The notes under the pieces are model-generated. The model ran no database searches. It saw only the letters and a program-made list of their open reading frames with translations, and was not told where the DNA came from. Both the position numbers and the translations under genes were made by a program. Of a DNA stretch of 64,000 bases, positions 1 to 13,941 are shown piece by piece (the first letter of the stretch is position 1; each line of letters starts with the position of its first letter). Source of the DNA: Limnoperna fortunei. Taxonomy: Eukaryota > Mollusca > Bivalvia > Mytilida > Modiolidae. The stretch lies in contig OX104119.1 in assembly GCA_944474755.1 (NCBI GenBank), forward strand, positions 81,224,896 to 81,288,895, read 5' to 3'.

Positions 1-2346
1 TTCTAGCTATTATAAGCATGGTTAACCAGTTGGGGGACTATTAGACTTCTAGCTATTATGAGCATGGTTAACCAGTTGGGGGGACTATTAGACTTCTAGC
101 TATTAATGAGCATGGTTAACCAGTTGGGGGACTATTTTACTTCTAGCTATTAATGAGCATGGTTAACCAGTTGGGGGGACTATTAGACTTCTAGCTATTA
201 TAAGCATGGTTAACCAGTTGGGGGGACTATTAGACTTCTAGCTATTAATGAGCATGGTTAACCAGTTGGGGGACTATTAGACTTCTAGCTATTATAAGCA
301 TGGTTAACCAGTTGGGGGACTATTAGACTTCTAGCTATTATAAGCATGGTTAACCAGTTGGGGGACTATTAGACTTCTAGCTATTATGAGCATGGTTAAC
401 CTGTTGGGGGGACTATTAGACTTCTAGCTATTATAAGCATGGTTAACCAGTTGGGGGGACTATTAGACTTCTAGCTATTATAAGCATGGTTAACCAGTTG
501 GGGGACTATTAGACTTCTAGCTATTATAAGCATGGTTAACCAGTTGGGGGACTATTAAACTTCTAGCTATTATAAGCATGGTTAACCAGTTGGGGGGACT
601 ATTAGACTTCTAGCTATTAATGAGCATGGTTAACCAGTTGGGGGACTATTAGACTTCTAGCTATTATAAGCATGGTTAACCAGTTGGGGGGACTATTAGA
701 CTTCTAGCTATTAATGAGCATGGTTAACCAGTTGGGGGACTATTAGACTTCTAGCTATTATAAGCATGGTTAACCAGTTGGGGGACTATTAGACTTCTAG
801 CTATTATGAGCATGGTTAACCTGTTGGGGGGACTATTAGACTTCTAGCTATTATAAGCATGGTTAACCAGTTGGGGGACTATTAGACTTCTAGCTATTAT
901 AAGCATGGTTAACCAGTTGGGGAGACTATTAGAATTCTAGCTATTATGAGCATGGTTAACCAGTTGGGGGACTATTAGACTTCTAGCTATTATAAGCATG
1001 GTTAACCAGTTGGGGGACTATTAGACTTCTAGCTATTATAAGCATGGTTAACCAGTTGGGGGGACTATTAGACTTCTAGCTATTAATGAGCATGGTTAAC
1101 CAGTTGGGGGACTATTAGACTTCTAGCTATTATAAGCATGGTTAACCAGTTGGGGGACTATTAGACTTCTAGCTATTATGAGCATGGTTAACCTGTTGGG
1201 GGGACTATTAGACTTCTAGCTATTATAAGCATGGTTAACCAGTTGGGGGACTATTAGACTTCTAGCTATTATAAGCATGGTTAACCTGTTGGGGGGACTA
1301 TTAGAATTCTAGCTATTATAAGCATGGTTAACCAGTTGGGGGGACTATTAGAATTCTAGCTATTATGAGCATGGTTAACCAGTTGGGGGACTATTAGACT
1401 TCTAGCTATTATAAGCATGGTTAACCAGTTGGGGGACTATTAGACTTCTAGCTATTATAAGCATGGTTAACCTGTTGGGGGGACTATTAGAATTCTAGCT
1501 ATTATAAGCATGGTTAACCAGTTGGGGGGACTATTAGACTTCTAGCTATTAATGAGCATGGTTAACCAGTTGGGGGGACTATTAGACTTCTAGCTATTAT
1601 AAGCATGGTTAACCAGTTGGGGGACTATTAGACTTCTAGCTATTATGAGCATGGTTAACCTGTTGGGGGGACTATTAGACTTCTAGCTATTATAAGCATG
1701 GTTAACCAGTTGGGGGACTATTAGACTTCTAGCTATTATAAGCATGGTTAACCAGTTGGGGGACTATTAGACTTCTAGCTATTATAAGCATGGTTAACCA
1801 GTTGGGGGACTATTAAACTTCTAGCTATTATAAGCATGGTTAACCAGTTGGGGGACTATTAGACTTCTAGCTATTATGAGCATGGTTAACCAGTTGGGGG
1901 ACTATTAGACTTCTAGCTATTATAAGCATGGTTAACCAGTTGTGGGGACTATTAAACTTCTAGCTATTATAAGCATGGTTAACCAGTTGGGGGGACTATT
2001 AGACTTCTAGCTATTATAAGCATGGTTAACCAGTTGGGGGGACTATTAGACTTCTAGCTATTATAAGCATGGTTAACCAGTTGGGGGGACTATTAGACTT
2101 CTAGCTATTATAAGCATGGTTAACCAGTTGGGGGGACTATTAGACTTCTAGCTATTATAAGCATGGTTAACCAGTTGGGGGACTATTAAACTTCTAGCTA
2201 TTATAAGCATGGTTAACCAGTTGGGGGGACTATTAAACTTCTAGCTATTATAAGCATGGTTAACCAGTTGTGGGGACTATTAGACTTCTAGCTATTATAA
2301 GCATGGTTAACCAGTTGGGGGACTATTAGACTTCTAGCTATTATAA
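1..2346. repeat. 46-47 bp minisatellite, about 50 copies
   Basis: Unit begins TTCTAGCTATTATAAGCATG and goes on through GGTTAACCAGTTGGGGGACT. Variants differ by one G in the G-run, TATAAG/TATGAG/TAATGAG, and CAG/CTG. The last copy decays at about 2346. It lies in the intron before exon 1 and runs off the left edge, so its origin relative to the preceding exon cannot be seen. Confidence 0.97.
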
Positions 2347-2651
2347 GCATATTTAACCAGGTTAACCATGGTTGACAGCAGTGTAAAATGGTGGAATTTG
2401 TATAATTTTATTTTATGTCTACATGTAACTAAGATCATCAGTTCGTGTATTTTATGGTGAGAAAAAACTTTGATAATAAAGTAATTTTGTTTTGTAGTAG
2501 ACCACTGCATTGAGCTGCTTTTAAATTCAGGAAGTTTAGTGCAATATATATTCAGTATAAATAACTACTTCAAAAAAAATAAATTAGTTGATGTAGTTTT
2601 TTTTAAATATTTACAAACATACTGTACCTTGTACATAAATGATTATTTCAG
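2347..2651. other. Intron remainder before exon 1
   Basis: AT-rich unique sequence leading to the exon 1 acceptor. No other feature seen. Confidence 0.7.
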
Positions 2652-2708
2652 GAAACAGGAAAGCTGGTATTTCCACAGATACTTGACATGGCTCCATTTT
2701 GTGAGAAG
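2652..2708 (+). CDS. USP40: USP40 exon 1 of window
   Basis: Nineteen codons, phase 0 to 0, acceptor TTTCAG and donor AAG|GTAAGA. It encodes a segment with VFPQ and APFCEK, matching the strand just before the His box in USP40 (FPLRI..KPFCE type). Its last 7 nt and the donor seed the 59 bp array that follows. Confidence 0.82.
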
Positions 2709-5700
2709 GTAAGAGGTAGTGGTTGTATGTATGGTCTGTAACCCTCATTGAGAAGGTAAGAGGTAGTTTCACTTGTTCTGGTTGTATGTATGGTCTGTAA
2801 CCCTCATTTAGAAGGTAAGAGGTAGTTTCACTTGTTCTGGTTGTATGTATGGTCTGTAACCCTCACTGAGAAGGTAAGAGGTAGTTTGACTTGTTCTGCT
2901 TGTATGTATGGTCTGTAACCCTCATTGAGAAGGTAAGAGGTAGTTTGACATGCTCTGGTTGTATGTATGGACTGTAACACTCATTGAGAAGGTAAGAGGT
3001 AGTTTGACTTGTTCTGGTTGTATGTATGGACTGTAACCCTCATTGAGAAGGTAAGAGGTAGTTTGACATGCTCTGGTTGTATGTATGGACTGTAACCCTC
3101 ATTGAGAAGGTAAGAGGTAGTTTGACATGCTCTGGTTGTATGTATGGACTGTAACCCTCATTGAGAAGGTAAGAGGTAGTTTGACATGCTCTGGTTGTAT
3201 GTATGGACTGTAACCCTCATTGGGAAGGTAAGAGGTAGTTTCACTTGTTCTGGTTGTATGTATGGACTGTAACCCTCATTGGGAAGGTAAGAGGTAGTTT
3301 GACATGCTCTGGTTGTATGTATGGACTGTAACCCTCATTGAGAAGGTAAGAGGTAGTTTCACTTGTTCTGGTTGCATGTATGGTCTGTAACCCTCATTAA
3401 GAAGGTAAGAGGTAGTTTGACTTGTTCTGTGGTCTGTAACCCTCATTTAGAAGGTAAGAGGTAGTTTCACTTGTTCTGGTTGTATATATGGACTGTAACC
3501 CTCATTGGGAATTATTATATATTTACAACAATGAGCTACCATAATACACATACTGCCTGTAGTGGAGGGTGTTACGCCAGAATATCACACCAAGTAAATA
3601 TATCACCCTAGATATAGTCCAGAGTGATATATTTAATGAGTGTGATTTTTGGAATAACACCCTCCACTGATGGCAGTAATTGGTATATTATACTGAATAC
3701 ACTTTTCAATATATTTCGGGGACACAATTTCCTGTCAAGAGGGTGTTATATGGAGAGGACTGTGATATATCTGGTTGATCTATCATGGTGCTAATATCGT
3801 CTAGAATTTGGAGTAAGTGCAGAATAAATTGGAATAACTCATATTAATTATCCAATAAAAACTGAAGATTTTTGTATGAAGTATATCAAACTAATGACCA
3901 TTCATTACATGGATCCAGTATTACCCTTCTAAATTACTATGAGAATGTACAACTGTTTACATTTTGGTGATGTAGAAGTACATAGGCACTCAAAGGTGTT
4001 CTGTTTTTTCATTATTTTATATCATTTCATAAATAAATGGTAATGAAATTTTCCGTTTTTGTCCTGTGACTTGAAAACTATAGCAGCTAGATTGAAACTG
4101 TAAATTGCACAAATGATCAGCAATAAAGGCCCCACAATTCACTTGATTGGTCTGAAATTGTCAGACAACTCCTTATATTAGTTATTGCGCATAAATGGAA
4201 ATTTTTTATGAAATTTTCCGTTTTTGTCCTGTAACTTAAAAACTGTAACAGCTAGAGTGAAACTGTTAATAGCAAAAATGATCAGCAATACAAGCCATAC
4301 TGTTTACCATATAAATCTGAAATTGTCAGATGACTCCTTATAAGAGTTATTGCCCTTAACTGGCAATTTTATGAAATTTTCGGTTTTTGTCCTGTAACCA
4401 TAACAGCTAGAGTGAAATTATACATAGCAAAATTGATCAGCAATAAAAGCCGTACAATTCACTTAATTTGTCTGAAATTGTCAGATGACTCCTTATAGGG
4501 ATTATTGCCCTTAAATGACAATTTTTTAATGAAATTTTCCATTTTCGTCCTGTAACTTGAAAACTGTAGCAGCTAGATTGAAACTGTAAATTGCACAAAT
4601 GATCAGCAATAGAAGCCCTACAAATGATTGCTTAGTATTATAAATTAGTCTATAACACACCTAGAGTACAACTGTATATTTCTAAATTTCCCTGAAGGAC
4701 AAGGCCTACAAACCATTTAATTTTCAGAAATTGTCTGATGGCACCTAATAGGAGTTATTGTATTTAACTAAAATTTTTGAAGAAATGTTTAGTTTTTGCA
4801 CAGTAACTCAAAAGCTATAACAACTAGACTGAAACTGTTAATTTAAAAAATTTAAATATAGTTGAAGTCATTTGGGTTCCAGGTAAGCGATTACAGGCTC
4901 CTGGGAGCCTCTAGTTATTGTAAAATTACACATAAACAGGGTTGAGATTGTTCTAATGTTTGTATTTATTTATAAGTATTTACTACAACAAACATTTTCT
5001 ACGTCGATCGAGAGATAACAAAATTTGTGTTTATATAATGATTATACAATGTGCAGAATGGAAATTTTGTTTTCCCTCAATGTAGTTATTCCTTATTAAC
5101 AAACAAGTTTATTTTGTATTGGAATATGTTGTGTTTACTCATAGTGTACAGAAGACAAAAAAAAAGGTACACATGTGTTATACAATTATAATAAAATAAC
5201 CAGCTTTGTTTTACAGGAAGTGAAATCCGTGGAATACGAGCTGTTTTCTGTTGTGATACATAAAGGGGGAGCTTATGGTGGACACTACCATGCATTTATA
5301 AGGGATGTTGACTCCCTTGGAAAATGGACTCATCCTGTGAGTCACATGATTATTATTATTTGTATAGATAAGTCAGGATAAATGTTATACATTGTCTAAC
5401 CTTTCTTGACTTTCTTTGGTAAATGAAATCCTGTGTGATTATTGTCTCTACACAGTAGTCAACTGCATGACTCTCTTTAACCCACTTGTAAAATTGCTTC
5501 ATCCTCTACACAGTTTTAACCAAAGTTCCTGTCTGTCTTTTAATTGGGGACACACTTGTCATCTAGTTCTAATTGGGGACACACTTGTCATCAAGTTCTA
5601 ATTGGGGACCCACTTGTCATCTAGTTCTAATTGGGGACACATTTGTCATCTAGTTCTAATTGTGGACACACTTGTCATCTAGTTCTAATTGGGGACACAC

Positions 5701-8700
5701 TTGTCATCTAGTTCTAATTGGGGACACACTTGTCATCTAGTTCTAATTGGGGACACACTTGTCATCTAGTTGTAATTGGGGACACACTTGTCATCTAGTT
5801 CTAATTGGGGACACACTTGTCATCTAGTTCTAATTGGGGACACACTTGTCATCTAGTTCTAATTGGGGACACACTTGTCATCTAGTTCTAATGGGGGACA
5901 CACCTGTCATCTAGTTCTAACTGGGGACACACTTGTCATCTAGTTCTAATCCGGGACACACTTGTCATCTAGTTCTAATGGGGAACACACTTGTCATCTA
6001 GTTCTAATTGGGGACACACTTGTCATCTAGTTCTAATCAGGGACACACTTGTCATCTAGTTCTAATTGGGGACACACTTGTTATCTAGTTCTAATTGGGG
6101 ACACACATGTCATCTTGTTCTTTTCAGGGACACCCTTGTTATCTAGTTCTGATTTTTTATTATAAGGATGAAGAGACTATTCAGCTGCCAACTGACCCCA
6201 GTACAGGTGAAGTGGACTATATTGAAGTAGACTCTCCAGTAGAACTGATACAGGCCATCTTAGTCAGAAATAAAGTCCTGACTATAGACAAGCTGTGTGC
6301 TGTAAGTAGACTCTCCAGTAGAATTGATACAGGCCATCTTAGTCAAAAATAAAGTCCTGACTTGAGACAAGCTGTGTGCTGTAAGTAGACTCGCCAGTAG
6401 AACTGATACAGGCCATCTTAGAAATAAAGCCCTGACTGTAGACAAGCTGTGTGCTGTAAGTAGACTCTCCAGTAGAACTGATACAGGCCATCTTAGTCAG
6501 AAATAAAGTCCTGACTATAGACAAGCTGTGTGCTGTAAGTAGACTCTCCAGTAGAACTGATACAGGCCATCTTAGTCAGAAATAAAGTCCTGACTATAGG
6601 CAAGCTGTGTGCTGTAAGTAGACTCTCCAGTAGAACTGATAGAGACATCTTAGTCAGAAATAAAGTCCTGACTATAGACAAGCTGTGTGCTGTAAGTAGA
6701 CTCTCCAGTAGAATTGATACAGGCCATCTTAGTCAGAAATAAAGTCCTGACCATAGACAAGCTGTGTGCTGTAAGTAGACTCTCCAGTAGAACTGAGGGG
6801 CCTCGGTGGCTGAGTGGTCAAGGTAGTTCGTCTACTATTGATCACATGGTCTGTCAACACTGAGATTGCGGGTTCGATTCTCACTGCAGGCAGGGTGTAC
6901 TCGACTCCAATCTTAATTGACAAGGATTGCCAGTTTTCCTACCGCAGGTCGGGGGTTCTCTCCGGGTACTCTGTCTTCCTCCCCCAATAAAAACTGGACG
7001 CCATGAAATAGCTGAAAAATTGCTGAAAGTGGCGTTAAAACACCATTCAAACAAACAAACAAAATCCAGTAGAACTGATACAGGCCATCTTAGTCAGAAA
7101 TAAAGTCCTGACTGTAGACAAGCTGTGTGCTGTAAGTAGACTCTCCAGTAGAACTGATACAGGCCATCTTAGTCAGAAATAAAGTCCTGACTATAGACAA
7201 GCTGTGTGCTGTAAGTAGACTCGCCAGTAGAACTGATACAGGCCATCTTAGAAATAAAGCCCTGACTGTAGACAAGCTGTGTGCTGTAAGTAGACTCTTC
7301 AGTAGAACTGATACAGGCCATCTTAGTCAGAAATAAAGTCCTGACTGTAGGCAAGCTGTGTGCTGTAAGTAGACTCTCCAGTAGAACTGATACAGGCCAT
7401 CTTAGTCAGAAATAAAGTCCTGACTGTAGGCAAGCTGTGTGCTGTAAGTAGACTCTCCAGTAGAATTGATACAGGCCATCTCAGTCAAAAATAAAGTCCT
7501 GACTTGAGACAAGCTGTGTGCTGTAAGTAGACTCGCCAGTAGAACTGATACAGGCCATCTTAGAAATAAAGCCCTGACTATAGACAAGCTGTGTGCTGTA
7601 AGTAGACTCCAGTAGAACTGATACAGGCCATCTTAGAAATAAAGCCCTGACTGTAGACAAGCTGTGTGCTGTAAGTAGACTCTCCAGTAGAACTGATACA
7701 GGCCATCTTAGTCAGAAATAAAGTCCTGACCATAGACAAGCTGTGTGCTGTAAGTAGACTCTCAAGTAGAACTGATACAGGCCATCTTAGAAATAAAGCC
7801 CTGACTGTAGACAAGCTGTGTGCTGTAAGTAGACTCCAGTAGAACTGATACAGGCCATCTTAGTCAGAAATAAAGTCCTGACCATAGACAAGCTGTGTGC
7901 TGTAAGTAGACTCTCCAGTAGAACTGATACAGGCCATCTTAGTCAGAAATAAAGTCTTTACTGTAGACTGTAGTAAAAATTTTAAAGACAAAGAAATAGA
8001 ATTTCATCATTCCAGACATGAAGCTGTTATTAATTAATTCATTTACACATTTTGATGTTGTTCTTATTTGTAATATTTACTCTTTATATTATTCTATTAG
8101 TGAACTTTTTTTGGTGAGGGTTTTTGAATGGCAAATGAAAACTGCATGATTCAGCTTATACTCCTGTTGTAGATCAAGACGGTACTTTTTGAAATCAACA
8201 GTAATTTCCTATAGTGTTTTGAAATACTGCGGTTTTTTCATTTTGATGGGTCAATTTTCCATAGTAAAATTAGACCTATATTAGGATGGAATTGTATGTT
8301 AGGAACAATCTATTGTTGTCTATTCGAAATCCTTGGGGTAATGTCGTCTGCATGAAAAGGCGGAAATGTCTAATGTTTTGTCCGAATACCATTGAACATC
8401 ATGAAAGCAGACAAACTTTTGTAAGCAATGCAAGGCCAGTTTAGAAACAAAAATGGGTGACTTATTATGTAAAATTTCCGTAGCCAAAGTCAAGGACCAA
8501 TTTTAACAGAGGCATAAAACATGGACAGGTTATTGTGTCTAAATTTTTTCTACTGGATTTTCGTTATAAAAAGGTAAAATATGGAATAATGGAATAATCC
8601 AAACAAAAAATGCACTTCAAGGGGGTGTGGCATTAAGTATAGTATGTTAATAGGTCCTTATTTATTGTAGGAAATAAATAAACAGACTGGAGTGTCATGG

Positions 8701-11700
8701 AATAAAAGATTCAGAAAACAATTTGGCCCCATTGTAAAGGTAATGTACTTCTATTTAATGTTGCTTCAGCATGATTGATATAATATCTGTAGACAGTTTA
8801 GTTTCTGGGCTCTACATTAGTTTTTATTAGCTGATATTTATGTCCTGCCAAAGAAAGTTGGGGTCTGTCCATTCATTGGTTTGTCCACTCATTCACTTTC
8901 TTGTCTGTCCCACGTCAGGTTTACCTTTCCATTAAAGCCTTTTTATTTTATGAAGATGACTTAACACCAACACATACACGAAAAAACTAAACAACTATCT
9001 GAATATACCCAATACATCCATCTAAAAATCACTGGGACAAAAACTGAGGTAATGAAGCTGAATACTACCAACAGTCAGCCTATACAGGTCTACAATAAAG
9101 ATCTTCCAACAACTGACAGCTTCACTTACCTTGGAAGCCCAGTAAGAAATAATGGGGGTGCCGGTGATGACATCAAGAACTTGATTGGAAAAGCATGCAA
9201 CATCTTCATCTACCTTAACAATATTTGGAAGTCCAGTCAGTACAGCAAATCTACTAAGCTGAAGCTGTACCAGATCTGTGTACTTTCAACAGTATGGCTC
9301 TGAGTGCTGTAGAAAGACAGAACAGGATCTTGCTAAGCTGTCTACCTTCCACACGAAATGCCTTAGACACATCTTGCAAGTCTTCTGGTCAAGAACCATC
9401 AGCAACAATGACTTACTTGCTGCCAGTAAGCAACAGGAAATGGCCACCATCTTACTTAGAAGACGCTGGAAGTGGATAGGGCATGTCATGAGGAGAGACA
9501 GTACATCCCACATCAAAGTCGCTCTGTATTGGATGCAAGAAGGTAATACAAAAAACACATGGAGACAATGGTAGAAGGAGAGATGAAAAGTTGGGGCCAC
9601 ATTTGGGGAACCATAGAAAGGCTGGCAAAAGATCGCCACCAATGGAAGACCTTTATTGTTGCCCTACATGCCACCAGGCATTAATGGCAGTAAGTAAGTA
9701 AGTTATCATCTACATGCAACTTGTTACACATTTACATGATAAGATCTCCTTACTGGAACAATTCTGTAAGGCGGCATCCGATATCTCACACTTGAGTGAA
9801 CTTAGACAAAAAGGGGTGTTTTTCAAAGGTGGGACATCAGTGTCACAAAGAAAGCATTTTTTTTATTGATGATAAGAATGCCATTTTCCTGCCAAATGTT
9901 TTGGGTTTCTATCCATATTTGGTGTCTACCCCCCTCCCCTAACCCTCCAAACAAAACTGATATAGCTGAAACAATCTTATCATCATTTGTCTCTGACATT
10001 AACTATTTCCTTTTATTTACTATAGAGGTGCTGAAATACCCGTCACTTGATAATCAGTCAATAAATCAATAGATATATTTACAGTTAATATGAATATAGG
10101 CGCAGCCTAAATGTGAGCATGACACATTTTATGGTTCATAATGTTACTTACCTGAACAGTGCCTCTGTATTCCAGGGGTGTCGTGGAGTATGTCTCTGTA
10201 TTCCAGGGGTGTCGTGGAGTATGTCTCTGTATTCCAGGGGTGTCGTGGAGTATGTCTCTGTATTCCAGGGGTGTCGTGGAGTATGTCTCTGTATTCCAGG
10301 GGTGTCGTGGAGTATGCCTCTGTATTCCAGGGGTGTCGTGGAGTATGTCTCTGTATTCCAGGGGTGTCGTGGAGTATGTCTCTAACGTTTTGGTTATTTG
10401 GTTCCTGAGATTGCACAAGTTTTGTCTGAAATTTTTGTTGTTATTTTTAAACAAAACACTGAATTTTGATCAATGTTAAATTCATTTTTAAGTCTTTGTT
10501 AATTAATTTTTGTGCCCTACTTCAATATTTTCTGGGGATAGCTCAGCTTCCTTCTGAAATGGGTTTCTTCATATGGATCACATGACTTTTCTTACACACA
10601 TATGTAACCATAATGCTCACATCTGTGATGCTTCCTATTACAGTTAGGAAATGCCTTGAGTCTCTTCCTTATTACAAAACATGATATAGCTGAAAAATTG
10701 CTGAAAGTGGCATTAAACTACATTCAAACAAACAAAAAATAAGTGACTGTAATAATGATTGATAAATATAGGATCTGACATTGGTCTCAGATTGTTAAAT
10801 TATGGTATTTTAAGTCTGATCAATTGTGAGGACTTAAAATTCCATAATTTACCTATCAATCTATCATTTTATAAACTTACGACATTAAATACAAATTCTC
10901 CCAACCCCAATTTAAGGTCATAAGGTAAATGGAAGTTGTATGTTCATCAAGTCATTATTTTAAACCAATCAACAGGTTTTAGTTCACAAGTGATGAGAAT
11001 TATTTGGTCCTCACTTATTAAGCAGTTTGAATATCAAGTAAACATTGGACAATTATAATTTTCAAAAAAAAAAACAGTAAATAGCCTTTTGTTATTATGA
11101 GGACATTTTTAGTTTGAAAATTGAGAGACATATTGCCTTTTAGTCGGTTCGTTCGTTTGTCCATCTCACCAAAGATTTACTGAAGATAACTTCATAACAT
11201 GAGATCTCCTCAATTCAGATTTGCTTGGGCCTAATACTTCCTACTTGAGCGAAATAAGATAAAAAAGGGGTGTTTACCAATGTGTGCTAAGTGGGACATC
11301 AGGGTCACAGAGACAGTGGGACATCAGGGTCACAGAGAAGTGGGACATCAGGGTCACAGAGAAGTGGGACATCAGGGTCACAGAGACAGTGGGACATCAG
11401 GGTCACACAGACAGTGGGACATCAGGGTCACAGAGACAGTGGGACATAGGGTCACACAGACAGTGGAACATCAGGGTCACAGAGAAGTGGGACATCAGGG
11501 TCACAGAGACAGTGGGACATCAGGGTCACAGAGACAGTGGGACATCAGGGTCACAGAGACAGTGGGACATCAGGGTCACAGAGACAGTGGGACATCAGGG
11601 TCACAGAGACAGTGGGACATCAGGGTCACAGAGACAGTGGGACATCAGGGTCACAGAGACAGTGGGACATCAGGGTTACAGAGACAGTGGGACATCAGGG

Positions 11701-13906
11701 TCACAGAGACAGTGGGACATAGGGTCACAGAGAAAGTGGAACATCAGGGTCACAGAGACATTGGGACATCAGGGCAGGCTTTCAAGCGGGCCCTTATTTT
11801 CCTAATTTTCCTTATTTTTTACAAACTGCCCTAAAATTCCTAATTAAAGCTGTAAAATCCTAAAAAAGCCCTACTTTTTAGGTTAAAATCCTAATTTTTT
11901 TAATTTTCAAAATTTCAAAAATAAAAATTAAAAATAAACATAAAATAGATTTAAGTTAAATGAAGCTAGCTGTAGTAAACTTTCAGAAATATGTGTTTGC
12001 TACCCAGGAGACTATTTGATGGTCATCCAAATGGTCTTCTGAATTGGTAATTAACTTTTGTACTATTGTTCTGTGCCCAAAATGGTGAGTAAATCTAATT
12101 TTTCAGTCTTAAATCATTAGAAAATAGCACATTTTATCCCTTATTTTTGTTTTAAAACCCCTAAAAATTACTAAAATTAGCCCTTATTTTTTGAGAATTT
12201 AGCCCTAAAAAAAGCCCTTATTTTTTGCAAAAAGTAGCATGAAAGCCTGTCAGGGTCACAGAGACAGTGGGACATCAGGGTCACAGAGACAGTGGGACAT
12301 CAGGGTCACAGAGAAAGTGGGACATCAGGGTCACAGAGACAGTGGGACATCAGGGTCACAGAGACAGTGGGACATCAGGGTCACAGAGAAGTGGGACATC
12401 AGGGTCACAGAGACAGTGGGATATCAGGGTCACAGAGACAGTGGGACATCAGGGTCACAGAGACAGTGGGACATCAGGGTCACAGAGACACAGTATCTTG
12501 TTTAATATCGATCTTCAAAAAGTAGCATGAAAGCCTGTCAGGGTCACAGAGACAGTGGGACATCAGGGTCACAGAGACAGTGGGACATCAGGGTCACAGA
12601 GAAAGTGGGACATCAGGGTCACAGAGACAGTGGGACATCAGGGTCACAGAGACAGTGGGACATCAGGGTCACAGAGAAAGTGGGACATCAGGGTCACAGA
12701 GAAGTGGGACATCAGGGTCACAGAGACAGTGGGATATCAGGGTCACAGAGACAGTGGGACATCAGGGTCACAGAGACAGTGGGACATCAGGGTCACAGAG
12801 ACACAGTATCTTGTTTAATATCGATCTTCAAGAATTTTGGACGTCCTGAATATAGATGAAATATTGCTTGCTGGACGTTAAACAACACACAATCAATCAA
12901 TCAAGAATTTTGGTTAATTTGTTATACTGTTATAAATATTAATGATATTCTTAAGTTTACATTGGCCAATGTAGAAGTCTATACATTTCTCATGAAGATG
13001 TCTATACATTTCTCATAAAGATGTTTATACATTTTTCATGAAGAAGTCTATACATTTCTCATGAAGAAGTCTATACATTTCTCATGAAGATGTTTATACA
13101 TTTTTCATGAAGAAGTCTATACATTTCTTGTGAAGACTTATATACATTTCTCATGAAGAAGTCTATACATTTCTCATGAAGACTTATATACATTTCTCAT
13201 GAAGAAGTCTATACATTTCTCATACTTACAGTACATACTGTTTGTCAATAATTTAGTATTTAAAAAGTTTCAGAAAAGGGATTATAGTTTAAAAAGTACA
13301 CATTTACGTTGTAAAGCTGGGTTATAGTTAGTTAGGAACGTCATTTTGTAAGTGTTAAAATACATGTGTAATAATAAAGTGTAAATGAGAATAATATTAA
13401 AGACATTTCTTTCTTTTAATTATTATTTTTATTTTGCAGTTTTTAGAGAAAAACAATGACATATTTTTGTTTGAGGCAGCAACTAACCAAGTGTCATTGT
13501 ATACTGGACTCCCCATGAAATCTGACATCCTGAAAGAAGACCTTCCAGATACACTATCAACATCCCGTCCTAAAAACAAGAGGTACAATCAATAGCTTCA
13601 TACACTGAATAGCTCATTGTGTGTAGAATAACAATGACTTTTCATTAACATTTCTGAGGAACCTCAACACTGAGGTCACAAGTTAGAACTGGATCTAACA
13701 AAAACAGAACCCATTCTTACAACAACAGAAAGTCTTTTGTGTATTTTGTAGATCTAAAAAAAGAAAAGGTGAATTTCAACCAAAACAAATGTCAAATTTC
13801 TCTAAAAATACTAAACTCTTACTTGTCAAGAGGTCTATTGTATATCTACATTTAATTTATGGTTTACTTGTTCTTATCTGGATTATATCTGAAATAATTG
13901 CTGGCC

Positions 13907-13941
<35 letters not shown>

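Noticed and set aside
1..2346. CRISPR-like repeated array (also the other arrays)
   Set aside because: Units follow head to tail without unique spacers, and the sequence is a eukaryotic intron.
6797..6885. tRNA gene
   Set aside because: A and B boxes are present, but the stem-loop is degenerate and the sequence continues into a SINE body and tail with target duplications.
9286..9642. 118-codon reverse-strand frame
   Set aside because: Antisense to the LINE fragment, whose + strand frames carry recognisable retrotransposon residues.
10107..10479. Overlapping repeat-rich frames on both strands
   Set aside because: Products of the 31 bp minisatellite. The peptide is the same repeat read in three frames on each strand.
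11280..12859. Frames encoding GHQGHRDSGTSGSQRQWD-type repeats
   Set aside because: Shadows of the 25 bp minisatellite. Several frames are open at once, with no codon bias or conserved domain.
13752..13768. Possible 17 bp microexon (GTAG|ATCTAAA..AAAAG|GTGAAT)
   Set aside because: Seventeen nucleotides break the frame into exon 6, while exon 5 joins exon 6 perfectly through a split Arg codon.
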